From contig JAFZMD010000047.1 of the NCBI GenBank assembly GCA_017553445.1, forward strand, positions 1 to 47,589: a stretch of DNA of 47,589 nt, given 5' to 3'. Below are positions 1-8,538 of the stretch, one piece after another. Source of the stretch: Methanobrevibacter sp. Its GTDB lineage: Archaea; Methanobacteriota; Methanobacteria; Methanobacteriales; Methanobacteriaceae. The notes under the pieces are model-generated. The model was not told the DNA's origin, searched no databases, and saw only the letters and a program-made list of their open reading frames with translations. Positions within the stretch are counted from its first letter, which is position 1; each line of letters opens with the position of its first letter. Both the position numbers and the translations under genes were made by a program.

Positions 1-365
1 AAAAATACATGATAAACAGGAGTTTGAATCAATATTTCATCATTTTCATCAGTCAAACACCTTATCATGGATGAAATTGAAGGCATCACCCCAATCGAGT
101 ATGCCATATCCTCTTTTGACATCTTCAAATCATATCTTGAGTCCCACCAATTAATATAAGCATCATATAAATCATCAGGAACAACAGTATAACCATATAC
201 AGGATGATTTGCTCTTTTTAGGATTGCATTCTGTATTTGCGGTGCAACCCTGAAATCCATATCCGCTACCCACATGGGCAGGTCATCATTAAAAAGATCC
301 CATTTAAGGCAATTGGTATTATGTCTGTCGATAACGCTTTTAAAATCGTATTCAGTATTTTTCAT
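1..365 (-). CDS. PatB/MalY-type PLP aminotransferase (C-S lyase), 5' part only
   Basis: Reading leftward from an ATG at 365, the frame stays open to the window edge and gives the first 121 residues; the rest lies outside. The N-terminus (YDFKSVIDRHNTNCLKWD, then DLPMWVADMDF and later YGYTVVP and IQTPVYHVF) is typical of the MalY/PatB group of fold-type I PLP enzymes, which cleave cystathionine or other C-S bonds. The PLP lysine is in the missing part. The start overlaps the end of the upstream nitroreductase gene by 14 bases, so the two are probably translated together. A true aminotransferase activity is the main alternative. Confidence 0.85.
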   Translation of the reverse strand, partial: MKNTEYDFKSVIDRHNTNCLKWDLFNDDLPMWVADMDFRVAPQIQNAILKRANHPVYGYTVVPDDLYDAYINWWDSRYDLKMSKEDMAYSIGVMPSISSMIRCLTDENDEILIQTPVYHVF

Positions 366-870
366 AGTGGATTCTCTCTTCATCAAATTTATCCATAAAC
401 TTGTTTTCCCACCCTTCAGCAGGATATCCTACAGTAATTATGCAGTAAGGCTTAGTTTCGGAAATATCGGCAATTCCAATTATTTCACCGATTTTGGTCA
501 TTCTCTCTTCATCAGGCGCAACACCATTCCAAAGACCGCCCAATCCCAAATTGACTGCTTCAAGCAACATGTTTTCTGCTGCAGCACCCATATCCTGTTG
601 CCAAACGGTCTTGTAAAATGCCCTTTCGATGTTTGCAACCAGAACTATTGCCACAGGCGCACCGGTTACCCTCGGTTTAATTTCACCTAATTTAGCCAAG
701 GTTTCCTTATCCTTTATTACTACAAATTCCCAAGGTTCAGCACCCAATCTGGAGCCTGGGGCCTGCATTCCGGCTTTCAATATTTTTAAAATGTCTTCAT
801 CATCAACATCTTTTTGTTGATACTCACGAATACTTCTTCTTGTGTTAACAATCGTTTCAAAATCAGCCAT
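352..870 (-). CDS. Nitroreductase-family FMN oxidoreductase
   Basis: A 172-residue protein of the FMN-dependent nitroreductase superfamily. RRSIREY at residues 11-17 is the usual FMN-phosphate binding start; APGSRLGAEPWEFVVI near residue 37 and the AAENMLLEAVNLGLGGLWNGV segment near 95-115 are also standard for the family. These enzymes pass hydride from NAD(P)H through FMN; the physiological substrate cannot be read from the sequence. The length is usual for short archaeal members. It is the first gene of a unit that continues into the PatB/MalY-like gene by a 14-base overlap. It is divergent from the symporter gene at 1060. Confidence 0.88.
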   Translation of the reverse strand: MADFETIVNTRRSIREYQQKDVDDEDILKILKAGMQAPGSRLGAEPWEFVVIKDKETLAKLGEIKPRVTGAPVAIVLVANIERAFYKTVWQQDMGAAAENMLLEAVNLGLGGLWNGVAPDEERMTKIGEIIGIADISETKPYCIITVGYPAEGWENKFMDKFDEERIHYEKY

Positions 871-1059
871 GTTAATTAATAGTTTTTTAAGATATTTAAA
901 ATTTTTATGAAAAGTAAATTGACCTCGGGAAGTCTTTTTTATGTTAGAAAAATCATATCAATGATTTGATTCATGAAAAACTGCATACACCCAATTTTAT
1001 TATCATTCATTAAATTAAAATAGAATAATACAGATATATTATATCATAGAGTGATTATA
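871..1059. promoter_or_regulatory. Divergent promoter region with two palindromes
   Basis: About 190 bases between the nitroreductase and symporter starts. Two dyads are visible. One is the relatively GC-rich GACCTCGGGAAGTC at 921-934 (one mismatched pair), followed by T6 on the plus strand. The other is AAATCA-TATCAA-TGATTT at 950-967 (perfect 6-bp arms). Either could be an operator for one or both genes. AT-rich TATA-like segments are too many here to pick one safely. Confidence 0.35.
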
Positions 1060-2355
1060 ATGATTTCGAGATTAAAAAAGATAAGCCTTGGAAACTGGAT
1101 GCTAATCGGAATGATCTTAGGTTTCCTGGTCGGTCTAATATTAAATTTTTATGTTACAAATCCATTAATTAAAAATATAATTCTCATAGATAATGTTTTT
1201 TATCTCGGAGGAACTGGATTTATTAAATTAATGAAAATGCTGGTTGTACCACTAGTTTTCTTCTCAATAGTTGTTGGAGTGGCATCTATTTCAGATATAA
1301 GAAAGATCGGTTCAATCGGTGGGCGAACAATAGGAATATATCTTATAACAACGGCACTGGCAGTTACCATTGCAATTATAATAGCAAGCGTCATAAAACC
1401 TGGTCTCGGTTTGAATATGGTTGGTCTCGCACAGGCTAACGTTACATCAAATGTAACCGTTACAGACACTATTTTAGGCATGATTCCTGACAATCCTTTT
1501 AATTCACTTGCTAATGGAGATATGTTGCCGGTAATCATATTCGGGGTGCTTGTCGGAATAATTTTAGCAACATTAAGAGATGAAACAAATGTTGTCAATG
1601 ATTTCTTCACACAGGGAAACACTGTCATGATGGAAATGACCCGTATTGTAATGAAATTTGCACCAATAGGAATTTTCTGTTTAATGGCTAAAACTTTCGC
1701 ATCATTAGGATTTGCCGGTTTATTCCCACTAGCCAAATATATTGGCTGTGTGCTTTTGGGTCTGGCAATACAGGCATTTATCGTATATCCGTCATTACTG
1801 GTAATTTTAACAAGGTTAAACCCAATCAAATTCTTTAAGAAATTCATTTCAGTAATGTTTTTTGCATTTTCATCTTCAACATCAAATGCAACAATCCCGT
1901 TAAACCTGGAAAAGCTTTCAGAACTTGGAGTGTCACGTGAAATTTCCTCATTTACGATTCCATTAGGTGCTACCATAAACATGGACGGTACAGCCATAAT
2001 GCAAGGTTGTGCAGTTATGTTTGCTGCTCAGGCATATGGAATTGATTTGGGAACAACAGCACTTCTTACAGTTATCTTCACTGCGGTTATGGCTTCAATC
2101 GGAACTGCAGGTGTTCCATCAGTGGGATTGATAACACTGAATATGGTATTCGGTTCTGTAGGTCTTCCGGTTGATGCAATTGGTATCATTATGGGAATAG
2201 ACCACCTTTTAGATATGTTTAGAACTGCTGTAAATGTAACCGGTGATGCAATCTGTACCATTATCGTTTCATTTAAAAACAAAGCCATAGATCTTGATAT
2301 ATTTAACGGTAAAAAGGAACCTGGAGAAACCTGGGACGATATAACCAGATTCTAA
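1060..2355 (+). CDS. Dicarboxylate/amino acid:cation symporter (DAACS/SDF family)
   Basis: A 431-residue membrane protein of the GltP/DctA family, which imports glutamate, aspartate or C4-dicarboxylates with Na+ or H+. The family signatures are clear: SSSTSNATIP at about 271-280 (serine-rich re-entrant hairpin HP1) and NMDGTA at about 307-312 in TM7, which forms part of the cation and substrate site; ASIGTAGVPSVG follows as HP2. The frame is open from GTG 1051, but that GTG is part of a GTGAT ribosome binding site, so ATG 1060 is the better start. It is transcribed alone, divergent from the nitroreductase and convergent with the flavoprotein gene. Substrate specificity is not decided. Confidence 0.9.
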   Translation: MISRLKKISLGNWMLIGMILGFLVGLILNFYVTNPLIKNIILIDNVFYLGGTGFIKLMKMLVVPLVFFSIVVGVASISDIRKIGSIGGRTIGIYLITTALAVTIAIIIASVIKPGLGLNMVGLAQANVTSNVTVTDTILGMIPDNPFNSLANGDMLPVIIFGVLVGIILATLRDETNVVNDFFTQGNTVMMEMTRIVMKFAPIGIFCLMAKTFASLGFAGLFPLAKYIGCVLLGLAIQAFIVYPSLLVILTRLNPIKFFKKFISVMFFAFSSSTSNATIPLNLEKLSELGVSREISSFTIPLGATINMDGTAIMQGCAVMFAAQAYGIDLGTTALLTVIFTAVMASIGTAGVPSVGLITLNMVFGSVGLPVDAIGIIMGIDHLLDMFRTAVNVTGDAICTIIVSFKNKAIDLDIFNGKKEPGETWDDITRF

Positions 2356-2435
2356 AAAATATCCATCATCACCATTCTTTTTTATTTTAGAATTAATAGC
2401 TATTTTTTAGTGAAAAATATGATTAGAAAAAATTA

Positions 2436-3068
2436 TTATTTACTTAAATTAGCCCCTATTTCAAAGGCCTTTTCCAAATCCTTTGGAAACTGCAAAATCC
2501 ATTGTTTTTCCTTGGCCTCCTGTGAAAAACCAGCCATATTATACTCTGAGTATTTGCTTACCTGTATGGTATCACAAACAGGATAAGTGACAATTTCCCC
2601 ATTTAAAAATGAGAAAAGAAACTCAATACTTGACAAGCTATCCTTCATTGAGCTTTCATAATACTGAAGGGGCGCATTCATAGTATAGAAAATTCCAACA
2701 TTAACCTTGCCTGCAAAATAGCTGGATCCGTCATCATAAGACATTATGCAAAATATCAGTCTTTCAACCAATGCTCGGAATTCACTGGTAGGCTCTCCAA
2801 AATAGATTGGTGAGCCGATAAGCAATGCATTTGAATCCAATATCTCTTCAATTAATGGTGACAGGTCATCTCTCCAGTAACATTTGCCTTTTGTTTTATC
2901 CTTCAGTTTGCACACAAGACAGCTTCTGCAGCCTTTGAAAGACAAGTCATATAAATTAACATATTTAGTTTCAGCACCTACAGATTCCGCTCCTTTTTGA
3001 GCAGACTGCATAATTTCTGCAGTATTCCATTTTTTCCTTGGACTTGCATTGATTATTATTGTTTTCAT
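2436..3068 (-). CDS. Iron-sulfur flavoprotein / NADPH-dependent FMN reductase family
   Basis: A 210-residue flavodoxin-fold protein. The N-terminus IIINASPRKKWNTAEI is the FMN-phosphate loop; GSPIYFGEPTSEFRALVERL is the usual second flavin segment. Four cysteines, C47, C50, C53 and C63 (C-x2-C-x2-C-x9-C), form a compact motif like the [4Fe-4S] site of methanogen Isf proteins, though the last spacing is longer than in classical Isf. A role in electron transfer or in handling O2/H2O2 is known for that family and is inference here. It stands as a single gene, divergent from the secreted orphan at 3155. Confidence 0.82.
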   Translation of the reverse strand: MKTIIINASPRKKWNTAEIMQSAQKGAESVGAETKYVNLYDLSFKGCRSCLVCKLKDKTKGKCYWRDDLSPLIEEILDSNALLIGSPIYFGEPTSEFRALVERLIFCIMSYDDGSSYFAGKVNVGIFYTMNAPLQYYESSMKDSLSSIEFLFSFLNGEIVTYPVCDTIQVSKYSEYNMAGFSQEAKEKQWILQFPKDLEKAFEIGANLSK

Positions 3069-3154
3069 GACAATGATTATATTAAAACTGATTAAAAAAT
3101 TTTTTCAAAAAAAAAGATAAGTTTAAGTATTTAAAAGAATTATAAAAGATAAGT

Positions 3155-3670
3155 ATGAACAAATTATCTTTAATATTTTTAGTGATTGTATTATTAATCA
3201 TGGGATTTTTAGCATCAACAATCGTAAGTCCTATTTTAATAATTGCTGAAGATGCCGAAGAAGATGGTGGTGTTGATATGGCCGCTAAATTTTCAATTAT
3301 TGGCGGTTTTGACTGGATTTACCCTGGAGATTCATATAATGCAAATGGGGGAACATTACACAATATCCGTTTAATCGACCCAAATGACCCATATCATGCT
3401 GCTCAAGACATTATGTCTTACACATATCATTTTACGCCACACCTCATCGTTAGTGTAAACAATGATGCGGCAGCAGCAATATTCGGTAATGATATTATTG
3501 ATGTTATCAGATCAAATGATGCATACAATGGGTACCCTGGAAACGATAATGTCCAAGGAACCATGTCCAGAGGAGATGCTGTGGATACAGCTATGACTCA
3601 AAACGGTATGAACATTTTCCAAGTCCCTATTCAAGCTTTATTAGGAAATATACGATTTATTTTCGTATAA
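3155..3670 (+). CDS. Secreted or membrane-anchored protein of unknown function
   Basis: A 171-residue protein I do not recognise. Residues about 5-30 are one long hydrophobic segment, so it is exported or anchored with its bulk outside the cell. The rest is rich in D, N, Y and G (for example GGFDWIYPGDSYNANGG and AYNGYPGNDNVQGTMSRGD), as is common in extracellular proteins of gut methanogens. No cysteine is present after the signal. It ends in the hydrophobic LLGNIRFIFV, possibly a buried strand. It stands alone, convergent with serS. Confidence 0.6.
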   Translation: MNKLSLIFLVIVLLIMGFLASTIVSPILIIAEDAEEDGGVDMAAKFSIIGGFDWIYPGDSYNANGGTLHNIRLIDPNDPYHAAQDIMSYTYHFTPHLIVSVNNDAAAAIFGNDIIDVIRSNDAYNGYPGNDNVQGTMSRGDAVDTAMTQNGMNIFQVPIQALLGNIRFIFV

Positions 3671-3719
3671 TCCTCTTTTTTTATTATTTAGTGTTCAAAA
3701 AAATAAATTTATTGAAAAA

Positions 3720-4997
3720 TTATTTTTTAGCTTCAATGACTGTTTTCCCATTCATGTAAGGAACAAGTACTTCAGGAACCTTTATACTGCCGTCAGCCTG
3801 CTGGTAGTTTTCCAAAATACAGCACATTGTCCTTTCAGTTGCAATTGCAGTACTGTTGAGGGTGTGCAATGTTTGAGCGTCTCCGGAACCCGCCCTTCCA
3901 AAACGGGTTTTGGTTTTTCTTGCCTGATAATCCTTACAGTTGGTACATGAAACCAATTCTCTGAAAGCCCTGGAACCAGGGAACCATGCTTCCAAATCAT
4001 ATTTGATGGCAGCATTATCATTCAATGCTGATGATACGATAGCTATAACCTGATAAGGAAGACCTAATTTCTGATAGATTCTCTCTGTTACTTCCATTAA
4101 GTGATCATGCTGATTTCTTGAATCTTCAGGAGCTGAATAAATGAACTGTTCGATTTTTTCAAACTGGTGAACCCTGAATATTCCCAATGTATCCTTTCCG
4201 TGTGAGCCTGCTTCCTTTCTAAAACAGGTTGAAAGCGCACAGTACCTTAAAGGCAATTCGTCAGGTGAGATGATTTCGTTTCTGTGAAGAGCCGCCAAAG
4301 TCTGCTCGGCAGTTGCAATAAGATACATATCCTCATTTTCCACTTTGTATAATGTTTCGTAGAATTCACCTAGTTCTGATGTTTCTGCTGCAACTTCACC
4401 TTTTACAAAGAATGGTGTCTGCATTGGAATGTATCCTTCAGCTTCCAGTTCTTCAAGTGCAAATTGAATCAGTGCAAGGTTCAAGTGTAGGATATCTCTT
4501 TTCAAATAGTAGAAACGTGCCCCTGCAATGCTTGCTGCAGTTTCCAAATCAGCACCGTCGATTTTTTTAATCAGGTCTACATGGTTTAATAATTCAAAAT
4601 CATAATCTGGTATTTCACCATATGTTCTGACAACCACATTATCGTCTTCTGTATCTGATATTGGTACATCTTCATCTATTATGTTTCCGACTTTGTATCT
4701 GTAGTCATCTCTGAGCTTAAGATATTCTTCATTTTTAGCACTTAATTCTTTAATTTCTGCTGCAACTTCTTTGGAACGTTTGATAACTTCTTCCAAATTA
4801 CCTTCTTCTTTTGCTTTTTTAAATGATTTAGATAATTTATTTTTTTCAGATCTTAAAGAATTTAATTTTCTTTCACCTTCTCTCCATAAGGTGTCATATT
4901 CTATTACCTTTTCAACGTTTTCAGTGCTTCTAAATCTTTTTTTCTCAGAGTCTATGATAATTTCAGGATTTTCTCTGAATAATTTTATATCTAACAC
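3720..4997 (-). CDS. serS: Seryl-tRNA synthetase, canonical type
   Basis: Charges tRNA-Ser with serine (class II). The 425-residue protein has the usual N-terminal coiled-coil arm (about 25-100, rich in K and E: KLNSLRSEKNKLSKSFKK) that grips the tRNA long arm. Class II motif 2 is FRKEAGSHGKDTLGIFRVHQFEK and motif 3 is LNSTAIATERTMCCILENYQ. The length and arm match the common bacterial/eukaryal/archaeal form, not the longer zinc-dependent enzyme of some methanogens. The start is GTG at 4997, supported by GGTGA six bases upstream. Confidence 0.95.
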   Translation of the reverse strand: MLDIKLFRENPEIIIDSEKKRFRSTENVEKVIEYDTLWREGERKLNSLRSEKNKLSKSFKKAKEEGNLEEVIKRSKEVAAEIKELSAKNEEYLKLRDDYRYKVGNIIDEDVPISDTEDDNVVVRTYGEIPDYDFELLNHVDLIKKIDGADLETAASIAGARFYYLKRDILHLNLALIQFALEELEAEGYIPMQTPFFVKGEVAAETSELGEFYETLYKVENEDMYLIATAEQTLAALHRNEIISPDELPLRYCALSTCFRKEAGSHGKDTLGIFRVHQFEKIEQFIYSAPEDSRNQHDHLMEVTERIYQKLGLPYQVIAIVSSALNDNAAIKYDLEAWFPGSRAFRELVSCTNCKDYQARKTKTRFGRAGSGDAQTLHTLNSTAIATERTMCCILENYQQADGSIKVPEVLVPYMNGKTVIEAKK

Positions 4998-5055
4998 TTT
5001 TTGTCACCATTAATTTTTTATCACTATATAATTATGATTCTTTTATTTTTTAAAG

Positions 5056-5403
5056 TTAATCATTGACTTCCTTATTAATCAACATTCTTCTCATTTTCGT
5101 ATTATCCAATATCTTCAGATTGTCATCGACATCATATTTCAAATCGGCTATTAAATTGATTTCTTCATCCCAGCCTTCCCTTTCCAGGGTTCTAATTTTT
5201 TCCCAGCGTTCATAATCCTCTTTGACTGGAAGGCCATTCTTTTTAACGTTTTCCAATGTGTTGAAAAATTTAAACTGAATGTTAGCTCTCAATTCCATTA
5301 ACTTGTCATATTCCTCCAACAAGTCATCCAGCTGATATGACATCAAACGGAATTTTTCACATTCAAGTTCTATTTTCAACAAATCCAAATCATCATTAGT
5401 CAT
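5056..5403 (-). CDS. Small coiled-coil protein of unknown function
   Basis: A 115-residue, strongly charged, all-helical protein I do not recognise. Heptad-like stretches run through LLKIELECEKFRLMSYQLDDLLEEYDKLMELRANI (about 9-43) and again around 75-105. It has no signal peptide or membrane segment, so it is cytosolic. It lies between serS and the ArsC/Spx-like gene on the same strand with short gaps of 58 and 50 bases. The start is ATG 5403. No function is proposed. Confidence 0.55.
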   Translation of the reverse strand: MTNDDLDLLKIELECEKFRLMSYQLDDLLEEYDKLMELRANIQFKFFNTLENVKKNGLPVKEDYERWEKIRTLEREGWDEEINLIADLKYDVDDNLKILDNTKMRRMLINKEVND

Positions 5404-5453
5404 GGTTGTTAATTTTGGATTTAATAAAATATAATAGTGATGGTAAGTTTAAT

Positions 5454-5804
5454 TTATAGTAATTTTTCCTCCCATTCCTTAACCTTGAAACCTGTTAAAA
5501 CCACGTCATCACTGATAATTACCGGTCTTTTTACAAGCATTCCATCGGTTGCAAGAAGTTCCAGCTGTTCGTCTTCTGACATTTCAGGACGCTTATCCTT
5601 AAGTTTCAGTTCACGGTATTTCATCCCGCTTGTGTTGAAGAATCTGTTTAGTGATAACCCGCTTTTTTCATACCATTCCTTAAGTTCTTCATAGGTAGGA
5701 TTGTCATCTATGATATGCCTTTCTTCAAATTCAATATTATTTTCTTCAAGCCATTTTTTAGCTTTCTTGCATGTTGAACATTTTGGATAATATACGAATA
5801 ACAT
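5454..5804 (-). CDS. ArsC/Spx-family thioredoxin-fold protein
   Basis: A 116-residue protein of the arsenate reductase/Spx/YffB family. The N-terminus YYPKCSTCKKAKKWL carries C9-x2-C12 on the first thioredoxin helix, and GMLVKRPVIIS near residue 88 is the cis-proline segment typical of the family. True ArsC enzymes have one active cysteine at the first position; the CxxC form resembles Spx-like regulators and small reductases. Arsenate reduction is therefore possible but not shown. Nothing arsenic-related lies nearby. Confidence 0.82.
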   Translation of the reverse strand: MLFVYYPKCSTCKKAKKWLEENNIEFEERHIIDDNPTYEELKEWYEKSGLSLNRFFNTSGMKYRELKLKDKRPEMSEDEQLELLATDGMLVKRPVIISDDVVLTGFKVKEWEEKLL

Positions 5805-5825
5805 AATAATAGATTGATTTTCAAG

Positions 5826-6485
5826 TTAAAAATAGTTAATGCCAAATATCTCATATAACTGTGAAAAATCATCAATGACTTCCAAAGGATATTCATGAGC
5901 GAAGGCATTTTCATCCCCATATCCCCATCTTACAATCACACAGTCAATTCCTGCATTTTGGGCAGTTTTAATGTCAGTTATGGAATCTCCAATATAGACC
6001 GTTTCATCCGAAGCTGCATTGGCCTTATTCATGATTTTCTTTACTCCAAAGGGATCTGGCTTTGATGGATTAATTAAATCATGGCCTTCAATCGATACAA
6101 AATCAATGTCCGAGAAAAATTTAGAAACGAATTCATTTAGGGAATAGTTTAACCTGTTTGAGTTGATGGCCAAGAGCATATCATTTTCCTTGAGTGTTTT
6201 CAATAAGTCATGAGCAAAATCAAATGGAATGGTAAGTTCCTTTTTGGAATCATTATAAAAATCAAGGTAGGTCTTTTTGACTTTTTCTAAATTTTGGGGA
6301 GTGTTATTTTCACCCAATACCTTTGAAACGATATCGTCAATGTTTCCGCCCAAACACGGAATATACTCATCACGCGTTAAGGTGGGAAAGCCATAGATTG
6401 CCAGGGTCCTGTTAAAGCACACCACAACATCGTCTACGGAATCAAATAATGTCCCGTCAAAATCAAAAATAGCAAGCTTTTTCAT
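5826..6485 (-). CDS. HAD-superfamily phosphatase (phosphoglycolate phosphatase-like)
   Basis: A 219-residue haloacid dehalogenase-type hydrolase. Motif I is FDFDGT (nucleophile D8, acid/base D10), motif III is the lysine of NPSKPDPFG, and motif IV is YIGDSITDI. An alpha-helical cap lies between residues 15 and 90, as in Gph/PGP phosphatases. The substrate is unknown. The start is ATG 6485 with GTGAT just before it, and that site overlaps the stop of cfbC at 6491, so translation is likely coupled to cfbC. Confidence 0.85.
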   Translation of the reverse strand: MKKLAIFDFDGTLFDSVDDVVVCFNRTLAIYGFPTLTRDEYIPCLGGNIDDIVSKVLGENNTPQNLEKVKKTYLDFYNDSKKELTIPFDFAHDLLKTLKENDMLLAINSNRLNYSLNEFVSKFFSDIDFVSIEGHDLINPSKPDPFGVKKIMNKANAASDETVYIGDSITDIKTAQNAGIDCVIVRWGYGDENAFAHEYPLEVIDDFSQLYEIFGINYF

Positions 6486-6490
6486 AATCA

Positions 6491-7288
6491 TCACTGGATA
6501 AATGATTTGAAAAATTCCTCAAATTCCTCATCATCCATAGGTTCAGGAATTGAAACATTTTCATTTGTCATAATGCTTGATGCAAGGTCAAAGTATTCGC
6601 CAGCTTCATCACTTTCAGGGTATTTTTCTACAACGGTTTTTGCATCTAATTCGGCATCCTGAATCAAATTACTTCTATGAATCGTACCAATAACATGTGT
6701 GCCTATTTTTTTTGCAAAAGCATTAACAATTTCCTCTTCATTATCAACATTTCTGCAGTTGCAAATAATTCCGCTCAGGTTACCCTTAAGTTTCTTGACT
6801 CCACGAACAATATTGTTTGCCGCATAAAGAGACATGTATTCACCGGAAGTTACAATCAGCACTTCATCGGCATACTTTTCACGAAGCGGAACAGAAAATC
6901 CTCCGCATACAACGTCACCCAAAACGTCATAGACAACAACATCCAAATCCTCATCGAAAATGCCTATGTTTTCAAGCCTTTTCATCGCAACTATAACGCC
7001 ACGCCCTGCACATCCGACACCAGGTTCCGGCCCTCCGCTTTCAACACATAAAATATCATTGAAACCTTTAAAGACCAGATCATCCCTTTCAGGCTTTCTA
7101 TTGTCCTTTAAAGTGTTGACCACAGTTGGAATTCTTCTGCCATACAGTGTACGTGTAGTGTCTGCCTTTGGATCACAGCCAATAACCAAACAGTTCAAGC
7201 CTTCGCCGGCCCATGTAGCCGACAAATTAGCTACAGTAGTACTTTTTCCAATTCCACCCTTTCCATAAATAGCTATCTTTTTAATCAT
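6491..7288 (-). CDS. cfbC: Ni-sirohydrochlorin a,c-diamide reductive cyclase, ATPase reductase subunit
   Basis: A 265-residue NifH-like protein. In coenzyme F430 synthesis the CfbC dimer passes ATP-gated electrons to CfbD, which reduces Ni-sirohydrochlorin a,c-diamide. The P-loop is GKGGIGKST (residues 9-17). The two cysteines that bridge the dimer through one [4Fe-4S] cluster are C93 (VGCAGRG) and C128 (GDVVCGGF). No nitrogenase genes are visible in the window. The start overlaps the end of the U32 gene by four bases (7285-7288), and the HAD gene follows directly, giving a U32-cfbC-HAD unit. The alternative of a nitrogenase reductase is less likely. Confidence 0.9.
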   Translation of the reverse strand: MIKKIAIYGKGGIGKSTTVANLSATWAGEGLNCLVIGCDPKADTTRTLYGRRIPTVVNTLKDNRKPERDDLVFKGFNDILCVESGGPEPGVGCAGRGVIVAMKRLENIGIFDEDLDVVVYDVLGDVVCGGFSVPLREKYADEVLIVTSGEYMSLYAANNIVRGVKKLKGNLSGIICNCRNVDNEEEIVNAFAKKIGTHVIGTIHRSNLIQDAELDAKTVVEKYPESDEAGEYFDLASSIMTNENVSIPEPMDDEEFEEFFKSFIQ

Positions 7289-8532
7289 TGCTGTGACCTC
7301 TCGATTAACTTGTAAACAAAATCATTCTTTCTAACTTTAGAGGGCATTAAAACCCCTACATTTGAATTTTTAGGAACTTCATCAACGTCAGCGCCTTCAA
7401 CCTGCATAGACTCAATGGTATGTGTAACAGAACCTGTAGTTTCACCCTGAACCATAATCCTGTCGCCGATTTTCAAATCATCCCATATCCTGATTTCTGC
7501 AACGCTAACCTTATTATAGAAGTTAACGACCTGACCAATGTCCTTTTTAATGTATTTTGACTGGTTGGTTTCACTTGTCTCACACGGAATGTCAAAGTAG
7601 AATCCGGTATCAAATCCACGGTTGAAAACACTTTTTAGCTCTTCCATCCATTGAGGATTGAACTTATAATCATCAGGATTATTAACGTAAGAGTCAATTG
7701 CTTCACGATAAATGCCAGTAACCATTGCACCATAGTCAGGACTTCGTGCACGGCCTTCTATTTTAAATGAACTTACGCCCGTTTCAATCAATTCGGGGAT
7801 ATGTTCTATCATGCACATGTCCTTAGGCGAAAAGAAGTTGGTTCTATAGCTGTCATCATAGGAAGCTGATATTACAAAAGACTCGTCAGCCACATCAGAA
7901 GTATTTGAAACAGCATCGTTTTGAGACTCTTCAAAGGTCAATGTCCAGTTTTTACGGCATGGCTGAAGACAGTCCCCGCAATTGGCACTTCTTCCATATA
8001 ATCCATAACTTAAAAAGCATCTGCCCGAAATGGCCATGCACATTGCTCCATGAATGAATATTTCAGTTTCAATTGGAGACTTTTTTGTAATCTCTGCTAT
8101 TTCATCTATTGACAATTCCCTTGACAGAATCGCCCTTTTAGCTCCAAGCTTGTGCAGAGTCTTTAATGTATAAGAATTAGTGACGTTTTCCTGAACGCTT
8201 ACATGCGCTTCCAAACCGTTTGATACGGTATCTTCTATTAATCCAATATCGGACAATATCAATCCATCGATTTCACAAGAAGATATTTTTTCCAGATTAT
8301 CCTTAAGTTCAATGATTTGAGGTTCCTTTAAAATAATATTGGTGCAGAGATAGGTTTTTGAATCGTAATCTGAAGCTATTTTAGATATTTTAGCCAAATC
8401 ATCTAAAGAAAAGTTTTTTGCATTAACCCTCATGTTATATTTATCCAATCCGAAATATACTGCATCAGCGCCATTTTCCAAAACAGCACGTAGAGATATG
8501 AAATTTCCGGCAGGGGCTAATAATTCAACCAT
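7285..8532 (-). CDS. Peptidase U32-family protein
   Basis: A 415-residue protein of the U32 family (YegQ/TrhP/RlhA group). The start LLAPAGNFISLRAVLENGADAVYFG is the TIM-barrel entry typical of the family, and IFIHGAMCMAISGRC...GRSANCGDCLQPCRK (about 170-205) carries the conserved cysteines that in studied members bind an Fe-S cluster. Some U32 proteins are O2-independent hydroxylases of tRNA or rRNA; others help ubiquinone synthesis; the peptidase name is historical. A substrate cannot be named here. It overlaps cfbC by four bases and lies 6 bases after purF. Confidence 0.85.
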   Translation of the reverse strand: MVELLAPAGNFISLRAVLENGADAVYFGLDKYNMRVNAKNFSLDDLAKISKIASDYDSKTYLCTNIILKEPQIIELKDNLEKISSCEIDGLILSDIGLIEDTVSNGLEAHVSVQENVTNSYTLKTLHKLGAKRAILSRELSIDEIAEITKKSPIETEIFIHGAMCMAISGRCFLSYGLYGRSANCGDCLQPCRKNWTLTFEESQNDAVSNTSDVADESFVISASYDDSYRTNFFSPKDMCMIEHIPELIETGVSSFKIEGRARSPDYGAMVTGIYREAIDSYVNNPDDYKFNPQWMEELKSVFNRGFDTGFYFDIPCETSETNQSKYIKKDIGQVVNFYNKVSVAEIRIWDDLKIGDRIMVQGETTGSVTHTIESMQVEGADVDEVPKNSNVGVLMPSKVRKNDFVYKLIERSQQ

Positions 8533-8538
8533 ATTAAT

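Noticed and set aside
1200..1997. 265-residue minus-strand frame inside the symporter gene
   Set aside because: Shadow of a GC-richer coding strand; the plus strand carries clear symporter signatures.
6491..7288. Nitrogenase reductase (nifH)
   Set aside because: No nifDK or other nif genes are visible, and length, sequence and methanogen setting fit CfbC better.
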